From a virus: a DNA stretch of 20,184 nucleotides. Each line of letters begins with the position of its first letter. Within the stretch, counting starts at the first letter, position 1. Both the position numbers and the translations under genes were made by a program. Where the stretch lies: positions 1-20,184 of IMG/VR virus record IMGVR_UViG_3300020468_000098, one strand, 5' to 3'. This document shows positions 1 through 6,142 of this stretch, piece after piece. The notes under the pieces are model-generated. The model searched no databases. It saw nothing but the letters and a program-made list of their open reading frames with translations, and was not told the origin of the DNA.

Positions 1-45
1 TGGTTCTATGATGAACCAGGAATGGAAGTTGCAGGATATCTATAG
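1..45 (+). CDS. C-terminal end of an unrecognised upstream gene (partial)
   Basis: The window opens inside a plus-strand reading frame of 14 codons, WFYDEPGMEVAGYL, closed by TAG at 43-45. The frame is open to the window edge and is followed directly by a hairpin, which fits a true gene end. I do not recognise the tail, and 14 residues are too few to name a family. A chance open frame cannot be excluded. Confidence 0.45.
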   Translation, partial: WFYDEPGMEVAGYL

Positions 46-69
46 GACAGTTTAATTACTGGCACACTC

Positions 70-89
70 ATTCCCCTATTTTGGGGAAT
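70..89 (+). terminator. Short GC-rich hairpin after the upstream gene
   Basis: ATTCCCC (70-76) pairs perfectly with GGGGAAT (83-89) around a 6-nt TATTTT loop. The hairpin lies 25 nt after the TAG of the upstream gene and before the next ATG. The bases that follow are AT-rich but do not form a clean T-run, so this may be a weak terminator or an mRNA 3'-end stabiliser rather than a strong intrinsic terminator. Confidence 0.45.
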
Positions 90-110
90 TATCCTTTATA
101 ATTGTATTAT
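81..110 (+). promoter_or_regulatory. Possible sigma70-type promoter for the 85-aa gene
   Basis: Candidate -10 boxes are TATAAT at 97-102 and TATTAT at 105-110. TTGGGG at 81-86 could serve as a weak -35, 18 nt before TATTAT. This -35 overlaps the 3' arm of the preceding hairpin. The boxes are good but AT-rich phage DNA produces such matches easily, so the call is weak. Confidence 0.3.
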
Positions 111-127
111 ACAAACGAAAAACTTTT

Positions 128-385
128 ATGACCGAACTTTCAAACATAATTTCAAACAGAATCCTAGCAAGCGACAGTTTTGAAAACGTTGCTCATGTGT
201 GTTGCGATTGGGAGGAGTTCGTATTTGAGGTTGCAGAGTGGGGAGTGGATCATATGGCACAGGTTGATTTTGATGATTTAGATAAACATGACGTGAAAGC
301 ACTTGATAAGTTCATTGCTTCTTTCGGTTGTTCCCCAGAGAATCCACACCCCTGTTCCAAATACGCTGATCCAATCTTTGCTTAA
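128..385 (+). CDS. Small acidic protein of unknown function (85 aa)
   Basis: An 85-residue soluble, acidic protein that I do not recognise. The middle contains a Cys-Cys pair followed by an aromatic and acidic stretch (HVCCDWEEFVFEVAEWG). Two more cysteines lie near the C-terminus, in CSPENPHPCS. There is no signal peptide or membrane segment. No clear Shine-Dalgarno sequence precedes the ATG at 128, but this is the first in-frame ATG after the hairpin and candidate promoter. The TAA stop overlaps the next gene's ATG (TAATG at 383-387), so the two are probably translationally coupled. Coding status is supported by tight packing rather than by homology. Confidence 0.7.
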   Translation: MTELSNIISNRILASDSFENVAHVCCDWEEFVFEVAEWGVDHMAQVDFDDLDKHDVKALDKFIASFGCSPENPHPCSKYADPIFA

Positions 386-1290
386 TGTCCTTTCTTTATT
401 CGTTATTACTTTTGATTATGCCACTCACACACATCGAACATCCAGAAGATACGATCCTTACAGGGGATCTATCTGCTCTTGAGTGCATGGGCAGTAAAGG
501 TAATCTATCAGCAAAAATTGATGGGTCGCCCGCTGTCGTATGGGGAAACGATCCGAAAGATGGTCGTTTTTTCGTTGGCACCAAGTCCGTTTTTAATAAG
601 CGTAATCCAAAGTTAATGAAGTCGTATGAGGACATAGACGCAAATTATGAAGGTGCATTACATGAAATACTTACAGCGTGTTTCCGTTGGTTGCCTTCCA
701 GAGATAAAAGCATATATCAGGGGGATTTTATTGGTTTCGGTGGTACTCACACATGGACACCAAACACGCTAACTTATACACTTCCTACCGTAGCAGATGA
801 GCAAATCATAATCGCACCGCATACAGAATACTATGAGAACAGACCGTACCCACTACATAATAATCTATCAGACAGAAGCGGGTTTGTCAAGTTCATTCGC
901 CCAGAGGTTGCAGAAGGGGATCTATGTGAACTTCGCTCCCTGATCCAGTTTGCCCAGATATTCGCAAAGACAGTTGACTTTTTAGAAGATGATAAAGAGG
1001 TAGCAGCACTTAAGAAGGAATTAAATTCGTATATTCGTGAAGGTAAAGAGATAAAACCACAGGAGTTTGCTAATAGTCGCTTGGTGTTCTTATGGAAATT
1101 AATATCATCTCTGAAGGAAGATTATATGGACACTTGCAAAGTAGATGATGAATTACAGGCAACGCTACACGGGGAACAGCATGAAGGCGAAGGGTTTGTA
1201 AAGTTTAATGAGTGGGGACATATCAAATTAGTGAGGAGGGGTTCGTTCAGTTATGCAAACTTTAACAACCCTCGGTTCGTTCGTTCGTGA
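385..1290 (+). CDS. Nucleotidyltransferase / polynucleotide-ligase-like protein
   Basis: The protein carries motifs in the order expected of the covalent nucleotidyltransferase superfamily (RNA and DNA ligases, capping enzymes). A K-x-D-G motif I is at K44-I-D-G47, inside AKIDGSPAVVWG. A motif III-like FFVGTKS lies at 62-68 and a IIIa-like YQGDFIGFG at 111-119. Motif IV, EGFVK, is at 269-273, and a motif V-like IKLV at 280-283. Known members form a lysyl-AMP intermediate, and K44 would be that lysine. The residue after K-x-D-G is Ser rather than the Arg usual in ligases, so the substrate is uncertain: RNA or DNA end joining, or another nucleotidyl transfer. The start at 385 overlaps the previous stop but adds 11 hydrophobic residues. 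M12 at 418 (MPLTHIEHPEDTIL) may be the true start. A 119-nt gap follows. Confidence 0.7.
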   Translation: MSFLYSLLLLIMPLTHIEHPEDTILTGDLSALECMGSKGNLSAKIDGSPAVVWGNDPKDGRFFVGTKSVFNKRNPKLMKSYEDIDANYEGALHEILTACFRWLPSRDKSIYQGDFIGFGGTHTWTPNTLTYTLPTVADEQIIIAPHTEYYENRPYPLHNNLSDRSGFVKFIRPEVAEGDLCELRSLIQFAQIFAKTVDFLEDDKEVAALKKELNSYIREGKEIKPQEFANSRLVFLWKLISSLKEDYMDTCKVDDELQATLHGEQHEGEGFVKFNEWGHIKLVRRGSFSYANFNNPRFVRS

Positions 1291-1365
1291 ATCAGCAGCG
1301 GTATATATAATTTTCAAGGTACCGTTAGTCTACAAAGTGTTACGAAAGCGAGTTAAATCTAACCC

Positions 1366-1399
1366 TTGACTTTCAAAAATTTTCCCGCTACTATATAAT
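1366..1399 (+). promoter_or_regulatory. Sigma70-type promoter before the AbrB-like gene
   Basis: TTGACT at 1366-1371 is followed after 17 nt by TACTAT at 1389-1394. An overlapping TATAAT lies at 1394-1399, but at a 22-nt spacing. Either reading places a transcription start a few bases past 1400, just before the AbrB-like gene. The site lies in the 119-nt gap 1291-1409, where I see no gene. Confidence 0.5.
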
Positions 1400-1421
1400 C
1401 TGATAAAGGTTGATAGTCATT

Positions 1422-1601
1422 ATGAAAAAATTTTCTGGTAAAATTTTTAGCACAGTAGAGATTGATCCAGTAAGCGACGAGTACATTACCAAAATTCCAG
1501 AATCCATTATTAATGAAATGGCATGGTATGAGGACACTGAACTAGAGTGGACGTTTGACGGTGATGCCCTAATTATCAAAGAAAAGGAAGATGACGACTA
1601 A
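1422..1601 (+). CDS. AbrB/MazE-like small DNA-binding protein
   Basis: A 59-residue protein resembling the swapped-hairpin AbrB/MazE/SpoVT fold. Residues 22-53 follow the family pattern: a strand leading into 'IPESIINEM', a turn, an 'ELEWTFDGD' strand pair and a final 'ALIIKEKE' strand. The C-terminal tail is acidic (KEKEDDD). Members of this fold bind DNA as dimers or act as antitoxins, and small AbrB-like proteins are known from marine T4-like phages. I chose the ATG at 1422. A TTG four codons upstream (1410) is possible but directly abuts the AAAGG at 1405-1409, which spaces better for 1422. The C-terminus overlaps the next gene by 11 nt. That partner has no toxin features I can see, so a regulatory role is the more cautious inference. 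Confidence 0.7.
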   Translation: MKKFSGKIFSTVEIDPVSDEYITKIPESIINEMAWYEDTELEWTFDGDALIIKEKEDDD

Positions 1602-1773
1602 CACAGAAACAAAGTCTTATCACATATACATTGAGGATAAATGTATATTCAAAAATTTAAATCAAAGCGAGTTTGAATTAATTTGGAGTAAATTATATAC
1701 ATCTTACCATACAGAAGATATTACATACTCGGAGGTTACAGATACGGATATTACACATGAACATTCTTATTGA
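1591..1773 (+). CDS. Conserved-looking small phage protein (60 aa)
   Basis: The ATG at 1591 overlaps the end of the AbrB-like gene by 11 nt and is preceded directly by AAAAGGAAG, a purine-rich ribosome-binding sequence. The layout 'YHIYIEDKCIFKNLNQSEF', then a W-containing helix, an acidic 'YHTEDITYSEV' stretch and a polar tail resembles small cyanophage proteins that I recall but cannot assign a function. No catalytic motif or membrane segment is visible. The coupled overlap suggests co-expression with the AbrB-like protein. Its stop (TGA, 1771-1773) lies inside the -35 box of the next promoter. Confidence 0.7.
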   Translation: MTTNTETKSYHIYIEDKCIFKNLNQSEFELIWSKLYTSYHTEDITYSEVTDTDITHEHSY

Positions 1774-1798
1774 CATTGTATAGATAATGTTGTATGAT
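1770..1798 (+). promoter_or_regulatory. Strong sigma70-type promoter before the glycosyltransferase
   Basis: A perfect TTGACA -35 at 1770-1775 is followed after exactly 17 nt by TATGAT at 1793-1798. Transcription would start near 1805, leaving a leader of about 15 nt before the ATG at 1821. This is the best host-type promoter in the window and fits early or middle expression of the glycosyltransferase and the overlapping genes after it. Confidence 0.75.
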
Positions 1799-1820
1799 AT
1801 GAATGTAATTAAAAATCATT

Positions 1821-2579
1821 ATGGCCAAAGGATTTACAGTTAAAGCAAAGACCCCAAAGAAAACACAAAAAGCCCCAGAGTGGGACTACGATAAAGCAAA
1901 AGAAATTATGAGAGGAAAGACAGTAGTGTTCTGTCTACCTGGTAGAGGAGTTTCATATACATTTCTAAAAAGTTTTGTACAGTTATGTTTTGATCTCGTA
2001 CAAAACGGATCAAGTATACAGATATCACAAGATTATTCATCAATGGTAAATTTCGCCCGATGTAAATGTCTGGGTGCTAACGTTCTTCGAGGACCTGATC
2101 AATTACCTTGGGATGGTAAGTTAAACTATGACTATCAGTTATGGATTGACTCTGATATTGTTTTCAACTCTGAAAAGTTCTATCAGATTGTATTAATGGA
2201 AAAAGATATCGCAGCAGGTTGGTATTGTACAGAAGATGGTAAGACAACTTCAGTTGCACACTGGTTAGAGGAAGAAGACTTCCGTGCAAGTGGTGGTGTG
2301 ATGAATCATGAAACAATTGAAAGTATCAGTAAGAGAAAGAAACCATTCACAGTTGACTATACAGGTTTTGGTTGGTTACTGATTAAGAAAGGAGTCTTTG
2401 AGCACAACGAAATCAAGTATCCGTGGTTCGCACCCAAGATGCAAGTATTTGAATCTGGCGAAGTACAGGATATGTGTGGCGAAGACGTATCTTTCTGTCT
2501 TGATGCCAAGGAAGCAGGATTTGAAATATGGTGCGATCCTCGTGTACGTGTCGGTCATGAGAAGACTAGAGTGATTTAA
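1821..2579 (+). CDS. GT-A fold glycosyltransferase (family-2-like)
   Basis: A 252-residue protein with the marks of a GT-A glycosyltransferase. The metal- and nucleotide-sugar-binding DxD is D110-S-D112 in 'LWIDSDIVF'. An acceptor-side 'YTGFGWLLIKKGVFE' segment is at 180-194. The catalytic-base region is G220-E-D222 in 'CGEDVSFCLDAKEAGF', and it is followed by 'DPRVRVGHEKTRV' with His246. The first ~20 residues are lysine-rich and probably disordered. Such enzymes move a sugar from a nucleotide-sugar donor to an acceptor. In phages that may be DNA, a virion protein or a host surface glycan, and the acceptor cannot be read here. A strong sigma70-type promoter lies just upstream. The stop overlaps the next ATG by 1 nt (TAATG), starting a chain of coupled genes. 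Confidence 0.85.
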   Translation: MAKGFTVKAKTPKKTQKAPEWDYDKAKEIMRGKTVVFCLPGRGVSYTFLKSFVQLCFDLVQNGSSIQISQDYSSMVNFARCKCLGANVLRGPDQLPWDGKLNYDYQLWIDSDIVFNSEKFYQIVLMEKDIAAGWYCTEDGKTTSVAHWLEEEDFRASGGVMNHETIESISKRKKPFTVDYTGFGWLLIKKGVFEHNEIKYPWFAPKMQVFESGEVQDMCGEDVSFCLDAKEAGFEIWCDPRVRVGHEKTRVI

Positions 2580-2746
2580 TGGATCGCTACTACATCACGA
2601 TAGATGGTAGAGGTGGATTTGATAACCTTTCGGAATCACAATATTTTGATATTATGAACGACTTGGCAATCGAATTCTACCGCACAGGTTATCCAAGACC
2701 TGATCAAATACACACAGAAATTAAAAAAGAGAATTATGGCAACTAG
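2579..2746 (+). CDS. Small protein of unknown function (55 aa)
   Basis: A 55-residue frame starting at the ATG inside TAATG, overlapping the glycosyltransferase stop by 1 nt. It begins MDRYYITIDGRGGFDNLSE, continues through an acidic and aromatic helix-like stretch, and ends in a polar, lysine-containing tail. Both ends overlap neighbouring genes (1 nt upstream, 11 nt downstream), which is good evidence that it is translated. I see no catalytic motif, cysteine cluster or membrane segment, and cannot propose a function. Confidence 0.65.
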   Translation: MDRYYITIDGRGGFDNLSESQYFDIMNDLAIEFYRTGYPRPDQIHTEIKKENYGN

Positions 2747-2876
2747 ATTTGCAATGACTGGTACGACCATTGAGTCAAAACCGAAAAAAACTCGTCAAGG
2801 TCGGGGAAAGCACTCGAAATACTCGGCAACGTCCCGTAACTCGGCTCGTAAAAGGTATAGAGGGCAGGGAAAGTGA
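2736..2876 (+). CDS. Very basic 46-aa protein, typical of marine T4-like phages
   Basis: A 46-residue protein in which Lys and Arg make up about 30% of residues (for example SKPKKTRQGRGKHSKYSA). It has no acidic residue except one Glu near position 13. The composition suggests nucleic-acid binding or an association with the ribosome or polymerase. I recall very similar short basic proteins in many marine T4-like phages, without a known function. It overlaps the upstream gene by 11 nt. Its TGA overlaps the GTG start of the next gene (GTGA at 2873-2876). The local DNA is strikingly GC-rich for this genome: 32 of the 60 bases in 2821-2880 are G or C. Confidence 0.75.
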   Translation: MATRFAMTGTTIESKPKKTRQGRGKHSKYSATSRNSARKRYRGQGK

Positions 2877-3025
2877 ACTGTTGGCACTGCGGAACTCAAT
2901 TGATATGGGGTGCCGATCACGATATGGAAGATATAAATGATGGAGAGGAGTCTGAATATGACTTCTTTTCTAATTTTACCTGTCCTAAATGTAAATCATA
3001 CGTAGAAGTTTTTCATCATAGATAA
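2873..3025 (+). CDS. Zinc-ribbon small protein (50 aa, GTG start)
   Basis: A 50-residue protein with two Cys pairs, C3-W-H-C6 and C37-P-K-C40, separated by an acidic loop rich in Asp and Glu. This C-x2-C...C-x2-C arrangement is that of a zinc ribbon, used for nucleic-acid or protein contacts. Similar 'MNCWHCG...CPKC' proteins are familiar from marine T4-like phages, role unknown. The start is a GTG at 2873 forming a GTGA overlap with the basic protein. No nearby ATG would preserve the first Cys pair. The TAA overlaps the next ATG (TAATG at 3023-3027), so translation is probably coupled on both sides. Confidence 0.8.
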   Translation: MNCWHCGTQLIWGADHDMEDINDGEESEYDFFSNFTCPKCKSYVEVFHHR

Positions 3026-3735
3026 TGTCTTGTTTAATTGCGAACCTACCTTCTTATGAGGTATGGGTAAGAAAAGAATACTTAACCGACCATCAGAGTG
3101 GTCATGGCGAATTTATAAAAGGAGTATGGGTATCTGCGAAAAGTATACCTGGTCGGGCATTTTACTTTGAGACCTACTTACCAGAGTATGCTGCAATGTT
3201 TGATAAACTGCCGATTTCAGCGTTTTGCTCGGATCCAGAGACACCAACACCTGATATGACACTTCATAATCTTCAGTTTTGGAACTGTATGGACTATGGA
3301 GTCGTTGCAGTACAGAAACAATTCATCGGAAGTATGCATTATGAGGTCATGACAAGAGATTATGGCAACCAAACAGGTACTTATATCTGCACTTTAGACA
3401 ATTATCATGACAGTGTAGATGCTATTGACTACTCAACAAGTGAACAACCTGCCGAACATAAGTCACATAATCTGCTAGAACTCGATAATGGGCAGTTTTG
3501 TCTCTATCCGAACAATAGAATGAGGATTTATGACAACAGTATCACTCCAGAAACACCAAAAGTGCCTGATTTTAAGGTTTCAACAGTATACTATCAGGTA
3601 GAGAATGGTCATGATCGTGACGGATTGGGTTCAGAAGAGAATTATTTCTGGAAAACAGCAAAAGAAAGGGCAGTAGGTACAGAAAATACAGCAATTGAGA
3701 AGAAAAGAGCTCCTTTTGAACCAGAATTAGGATAA
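3025..3735 (+). CDS. Conserved phage protein next to gene 25, function unknown
   Basis: A 236-residue soluble protein with many aromatic residues. The N-terminal half reads as beta-rich (PSYEVWVRKEYLTDHQSGHG, then FYFETYLPEYAAMFDKLPIS). A later stretch, 'HNLLELDNGQFCLYPNNRMR', is followed by 'VPDFKVSTVYYQVENG'. I recall proteins with this start and the same 'ELDNGQFCL.PNNR' block just upstream of gene 25 in cyanophages, where they are annotated only as conserved hypothetical. Its start overlaps the zinc-ribbon gene by 1 nt. Its stop lies within the first of two late-promoter-like sequences before gene 25. It therefore closes the coupled chain of accessory genes and borders the structural block. 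No enzymatic motif is visible. Confidence 0.8.
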   Translation: MSCLIANLPSYEVWVRKEYLTDHQSGHGEFIKGVWVSAKSIPGRAFYFETYLPEYAAMFDKLPISAFCSDPETPTPDMTLHNLQFWNCMDYGVVAVQKQFIGSMHYEVMTRDYGNQTGTYICTLDNYHDSVDAIDYSTSEQPAEHKSHNLLELDNGQFCLYPNNRMRIYDNSITPETPKVPDFKVSTVYYQVENGHDRDGLGSEENYFWKTAKERAVGTENTAIEKKRAPFEPELG

Positions 3736-3738
3736 ATA
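3731..3738 (+). promoter_or_regulatory. Possible T4-type late promoter, distal to gene 25
   Basis: GATAAATA matches 7 of 8 positions of the T4 late promoter TATAAATA. It overlaps the TAA of the preceding gene and lies 50 nt before the gene 25 ATG. AT-richness makes chance matches common, but there is a second similar site in the same short gap. Confidence 0.35.
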
Positions 3739-3759
3739 ATAACATTCTGTAAAAAGTGT

Positions 3760-3767
3760 CATAAATA
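3760..3767 (+). promoter_or_regulatory. Probable T4-type late promoter for gene 25
   Basis: CATAAATA matches 7 of 8 positions of TATAAATA and ends 21 nt before the ATG of gene 25. Its place in a 53-nt gap at the border between accessory and baseplate genes supports a late promoter driving 25-6-giant. An AGGAAA at 3772-3777 could be part of the ribosome-binding region. Confidence 0.5.
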
Positions 3768-3788
3768 AAACAGGAAACAACTGTTTAC

Positions 3789-4190
3789 ATGGCAATAAAA
3801 CGCATATCTAGATCATTTAAAGATATTAACCTATCATTTAAACCACATCCTGTAACAAATGACCTTACAGTTATCAAAAATGCGAATGCAATTAAGAAAT
3901 CTGTAAGAAATTTAGTGGAAACTATCCCTAGAGAGAGATTTTTTAATCCAAATCTCGGTACTGACATCAGATCAAGTCTTTTTGATTTCTGTGACTTCGG
4001 TACTGCGTCTGTTATTCAGAGACAAATCAGTACTACCATCGAAAATTTCGAACCTCGAATCGATAATTTGGATGTTGAAGTGATTCCTCGACCAGATGAC
4101 AATGAATTTGAAGTAAATATCTTCTTTGAAATTATTGGCCAACAGTTTCCCTCGCAAGCATTCCAGTTCATATTAGAAGCTACAAGATAA
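3789..4190 (+). CDS. 25: Baseplate wedge subunit gp25
   Basis: A 133-residue protein of the gp25/GPW (lysozyme-like fold) baseplate family; T4 gp25 is similar in size. Recognisable blocks are 'IPRERFFNPNLGTDIRSSLFD' at about 46-66 and the family's E-P-R motif at E88-P89-R90 in 'ENFEPRID'. A final beta region follows. In contractile tails gp25 sits at the inner baseplate, joins the wedges to the hub, and contributes the first sheath-like contact that starts sheath polymerisation. The gene leads the structural block behind late-promoter-like sequences. Only 1 nt separates it from gene 6, whose product contacts gp25 in the wedge core. An AGGAAA lies 11 nt before the ATG. Confidence 0.95.
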   Translation: MAIKRISRSFKDINLSFKPHPVTNDLTVIKNANAIKKSVRNLVETIPRERFFNPNLGTDIRSSLFDFCDFGTASVIQRQISTTIENFEPRIDNLDVEVIPRPDDNEFEVNIFFEIIGQQFPSQAFQFILEATR

Positions 4191-4191
4191 T

Positions 4192-6141
4192 ATGCCATTT
4201 ACTAAATTTACAAACTTAGATTTTGATCAGATAAAGACCTCAATAAAGGATTATCTTCGCACGAACTCAGATTTTACTGATTTTGACTTTGAAGGATCTA
4301 ATTTTTCAGTTTTAATTGATACTTTAGCATATAATACTTACATCACCGCGTTTAACTCAAACATGATTGTGAATGAGTCCTTCCTAGACTCTGCAACAGT
4401 TCGAGAAAACGTTGTTTCCCTTGCTAGAAATATTGGATATGTTCCCAGATCTCGAAGTGCAGCACAAGCAACCATATCTTTTAATATTACTTCAAATGAT
4501 ACATCAGAAATATCTACAGCAACTTTAAAGGCAGGTTTAGTTTGTATTGGTAGTAGTAATGATATAACATATACTTTCTCAATTCCAGATGATATAACAA
4601 CTACTGTTACACCTTTATTTGATACTCAAACTATTCTTCCAGATGGAACTATAGGTTCTAGTCGAAATGGATATACAGCGTTTTTTGATTCAATTACAGT
4701 TTTTCAAGGAACACTCATTAAAAAAAGTTTTGCAGTTGATGGATCACTCGATCAAAGGTTCATTTTAGATAATCCTTTCATAGATACATCTACAATTGTG
4801 GTCTATGTAAGAGGTACGAACAGTAACGGTAAAGGAACTCTATACACAAAAGTTGATAATATTTTAAATATAGATTCTACATCATCAACATTCCTAATTC
4901 AGGAAATTCAGGATGAAAAATACGAACTTTTATTTGGAGATGGTATTTTTGGAAGAAAACTTGATAATGAATCTATAATAGATGTTAGTTATCTTGTAAC
5001 TGATGGAAAAGAGGGAAACGGACCTGCAGCATTTTCATATGCAGGAAATATTGAAAACGATTTAAAATCAACATCATCATTAGTAAGCACACCCACTATA
5101 TCTGTGGTCTCTCCTGCCTCTAATGGCGGTAATATAGAGTCAATTGACTCAATTAAGTATTTTGCCCCTCGACTCTATTCATCACAGTACAGGGCGGTTA
5201 CAGCAAGGGATTACGAAGCAATAATTCAACAAATTTATCCTAATACTGAGAGTGTTTCTGTTGTTGGTGGAGAAGAAATTGATCCACCACAATTTGGAAC
5301 AGTTTTTATTACTATAAAACCTAAAAACGGTGACTTTGTATCGGATTTTGATAAAACTCAAATATTATCCGATTTAAAAAATTATACATTGACTGGAATC
5401 ACTCAGAAAATAATTGATTTAAAAGTTCTTCATATAGAACTAGAATCATTTATATATTACAATACATCAAAGGTTAAAAATATTAATGAATTGAAAACAA
5501 ATGTAATTAATGGTCTTACAACCTACTCTAAATCCACAGACGTGAATAAATTTGGTGGTAGATTTAAGTATAGTAAAGTTTTAAGTGTGATTGATAATAT
5601 TGAAGATTCAATAACATCAAATATTACGAGAGTTCGAATTAGAAGAAATTTAAATGCTCTTTTAAATCAATTTGCACAATACGAAATCTGTTTTGGTAAT
5701 CAATTTAACGTTAAACCTGAAGGATTAAATATTAAGAGTACTGGATTTAAAATTTCTGGAGTGTCGGAAACAGTATTTTTAACAGATATTCCAAATACTG
5801 ACAAACAAACAGGATTAATATCAATTGTAAAGAAAGATATTATTGATGGTAAAAAAATTATTATTGTTGATAATGCAGGAACTGTTGATTATATAAAAGG
5901 AGAGATAAATTTAACTACGATTAATATTACATCAACCGATAAACCAAATAATATTATTGAAATTCAAGCTTTCCCAGAATCAAATGATGTCATAGGTCTT
6001 GAAGATCTATACTTGAAATTTAACATTCAAAGTAGCTCAATAAATATGGTTAAAGACACCATTTCATCTGGAGATCAAATATCTGGTGTTGGATATAAAG
6101 TTACATCAAGTTATACAAACGGAGATTTAATACGAGGATAG
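4192..6141 (+). CDS. 6: Baseplate wedge subunit gp6 (baseplate J family)
   Basis: A 649-residue protein, close to the roughly 660 residues of T4 gp6. The N-terminal block 'FDFEGSNFSVLIDTLAYN' (31-48) is followed by 'FLDSATVRENVVSLARNIGYVPRS', typical of gp6. The baseplate-J core includes 'LFGDGIFGRKLD' at 247-258 and 'YRAVTARDYEAIIQQIYP' at 333-350, both standard marks of this family. gp6 forms the dimeric wedge core and the inner ring that holds the wedges together; it contacts gp25, gp7 and gp53. The gene starts 1 nt after gene 25 and ends 1 nt before the giant gene, so the three are almost certainly co-transcribed. Local GC content falls through this gene towards the very low level of the giant gene. 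Confidence 0.95.
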   Translation: MPFTKFTNLDFDQIKTSIKDYLRTNSDFTDFDFEGSNFSVLIDTLAYNTYITAFNSNMIVNESFLDSATVRENVVSLARNIGYVPRSRSAAQATISFNITSNDTSEISTATLKAGLVCIGSSNDITYTFSIPDDITTTVTPLFDTQTILPDGTIGSSRNGYTAFFDSITVFQGTLIKKSFAVDGSLDQRFILDNPFIDTSTIVVYVRGTNSNGKGTLYTKVDNILNIDSTSSTFLIQEIQDEKYELLFGDGIFGRKLDNESIIDVSYLVTDGKEGNGPAAFSYAGNIENDLKSTSSLVSTPTISVVSPASNGGNIESIDSIKYFAPRLYSSQYRAVTARDYEAIIQQIYPNTESVSVVGGEEIDPPQFGTVFITIKPKNGDFVSDFDKTQILSDLKNYTLTGITQKIIDLKVLHIELESFIYYNTSKVKNINELKTNVINGLTTYSKSTDVNKFGGRFKYSKVLSVIDNIEDSITSNITRVRIRRNLNALLNQFAQYEICFGNQFNVKPEGLNIKSTGFKISGVSETVFLTDIPNTDKQTGLISIVKKDIIDGKKIIIVDNAGTVDYIKGEINLTTINITSTDKPNNIIEIQAFPESNDVIGLEDLYLKFNIQSSSINMVKDTISSGDQISGVGYKVTSSYTNGDLIRG

Positions 6142-6142
6142 T

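Noticed and set aside
396-635. Minus-strand open frame of 79 codons under the ligase-like gene
   Set aside because: The plus-strand frame carries motif I of the nucleotidyltransferase here. The antisense frame is a shadow.
1351-1362. Small inverted repeat GTTA-AATC-TAAC in the gap before the AbrB-like gene
   Set aside because: A stem of only four AT-rich pairs is expected by chance and has no T-run after it.
1591-1773. Calling the 60-aa protein a toxin paired with the AbrB-like protein
   Set aside because: It has no recognisable MazF, RelE, PIN or other toxin motif; gene order alone is not enough.
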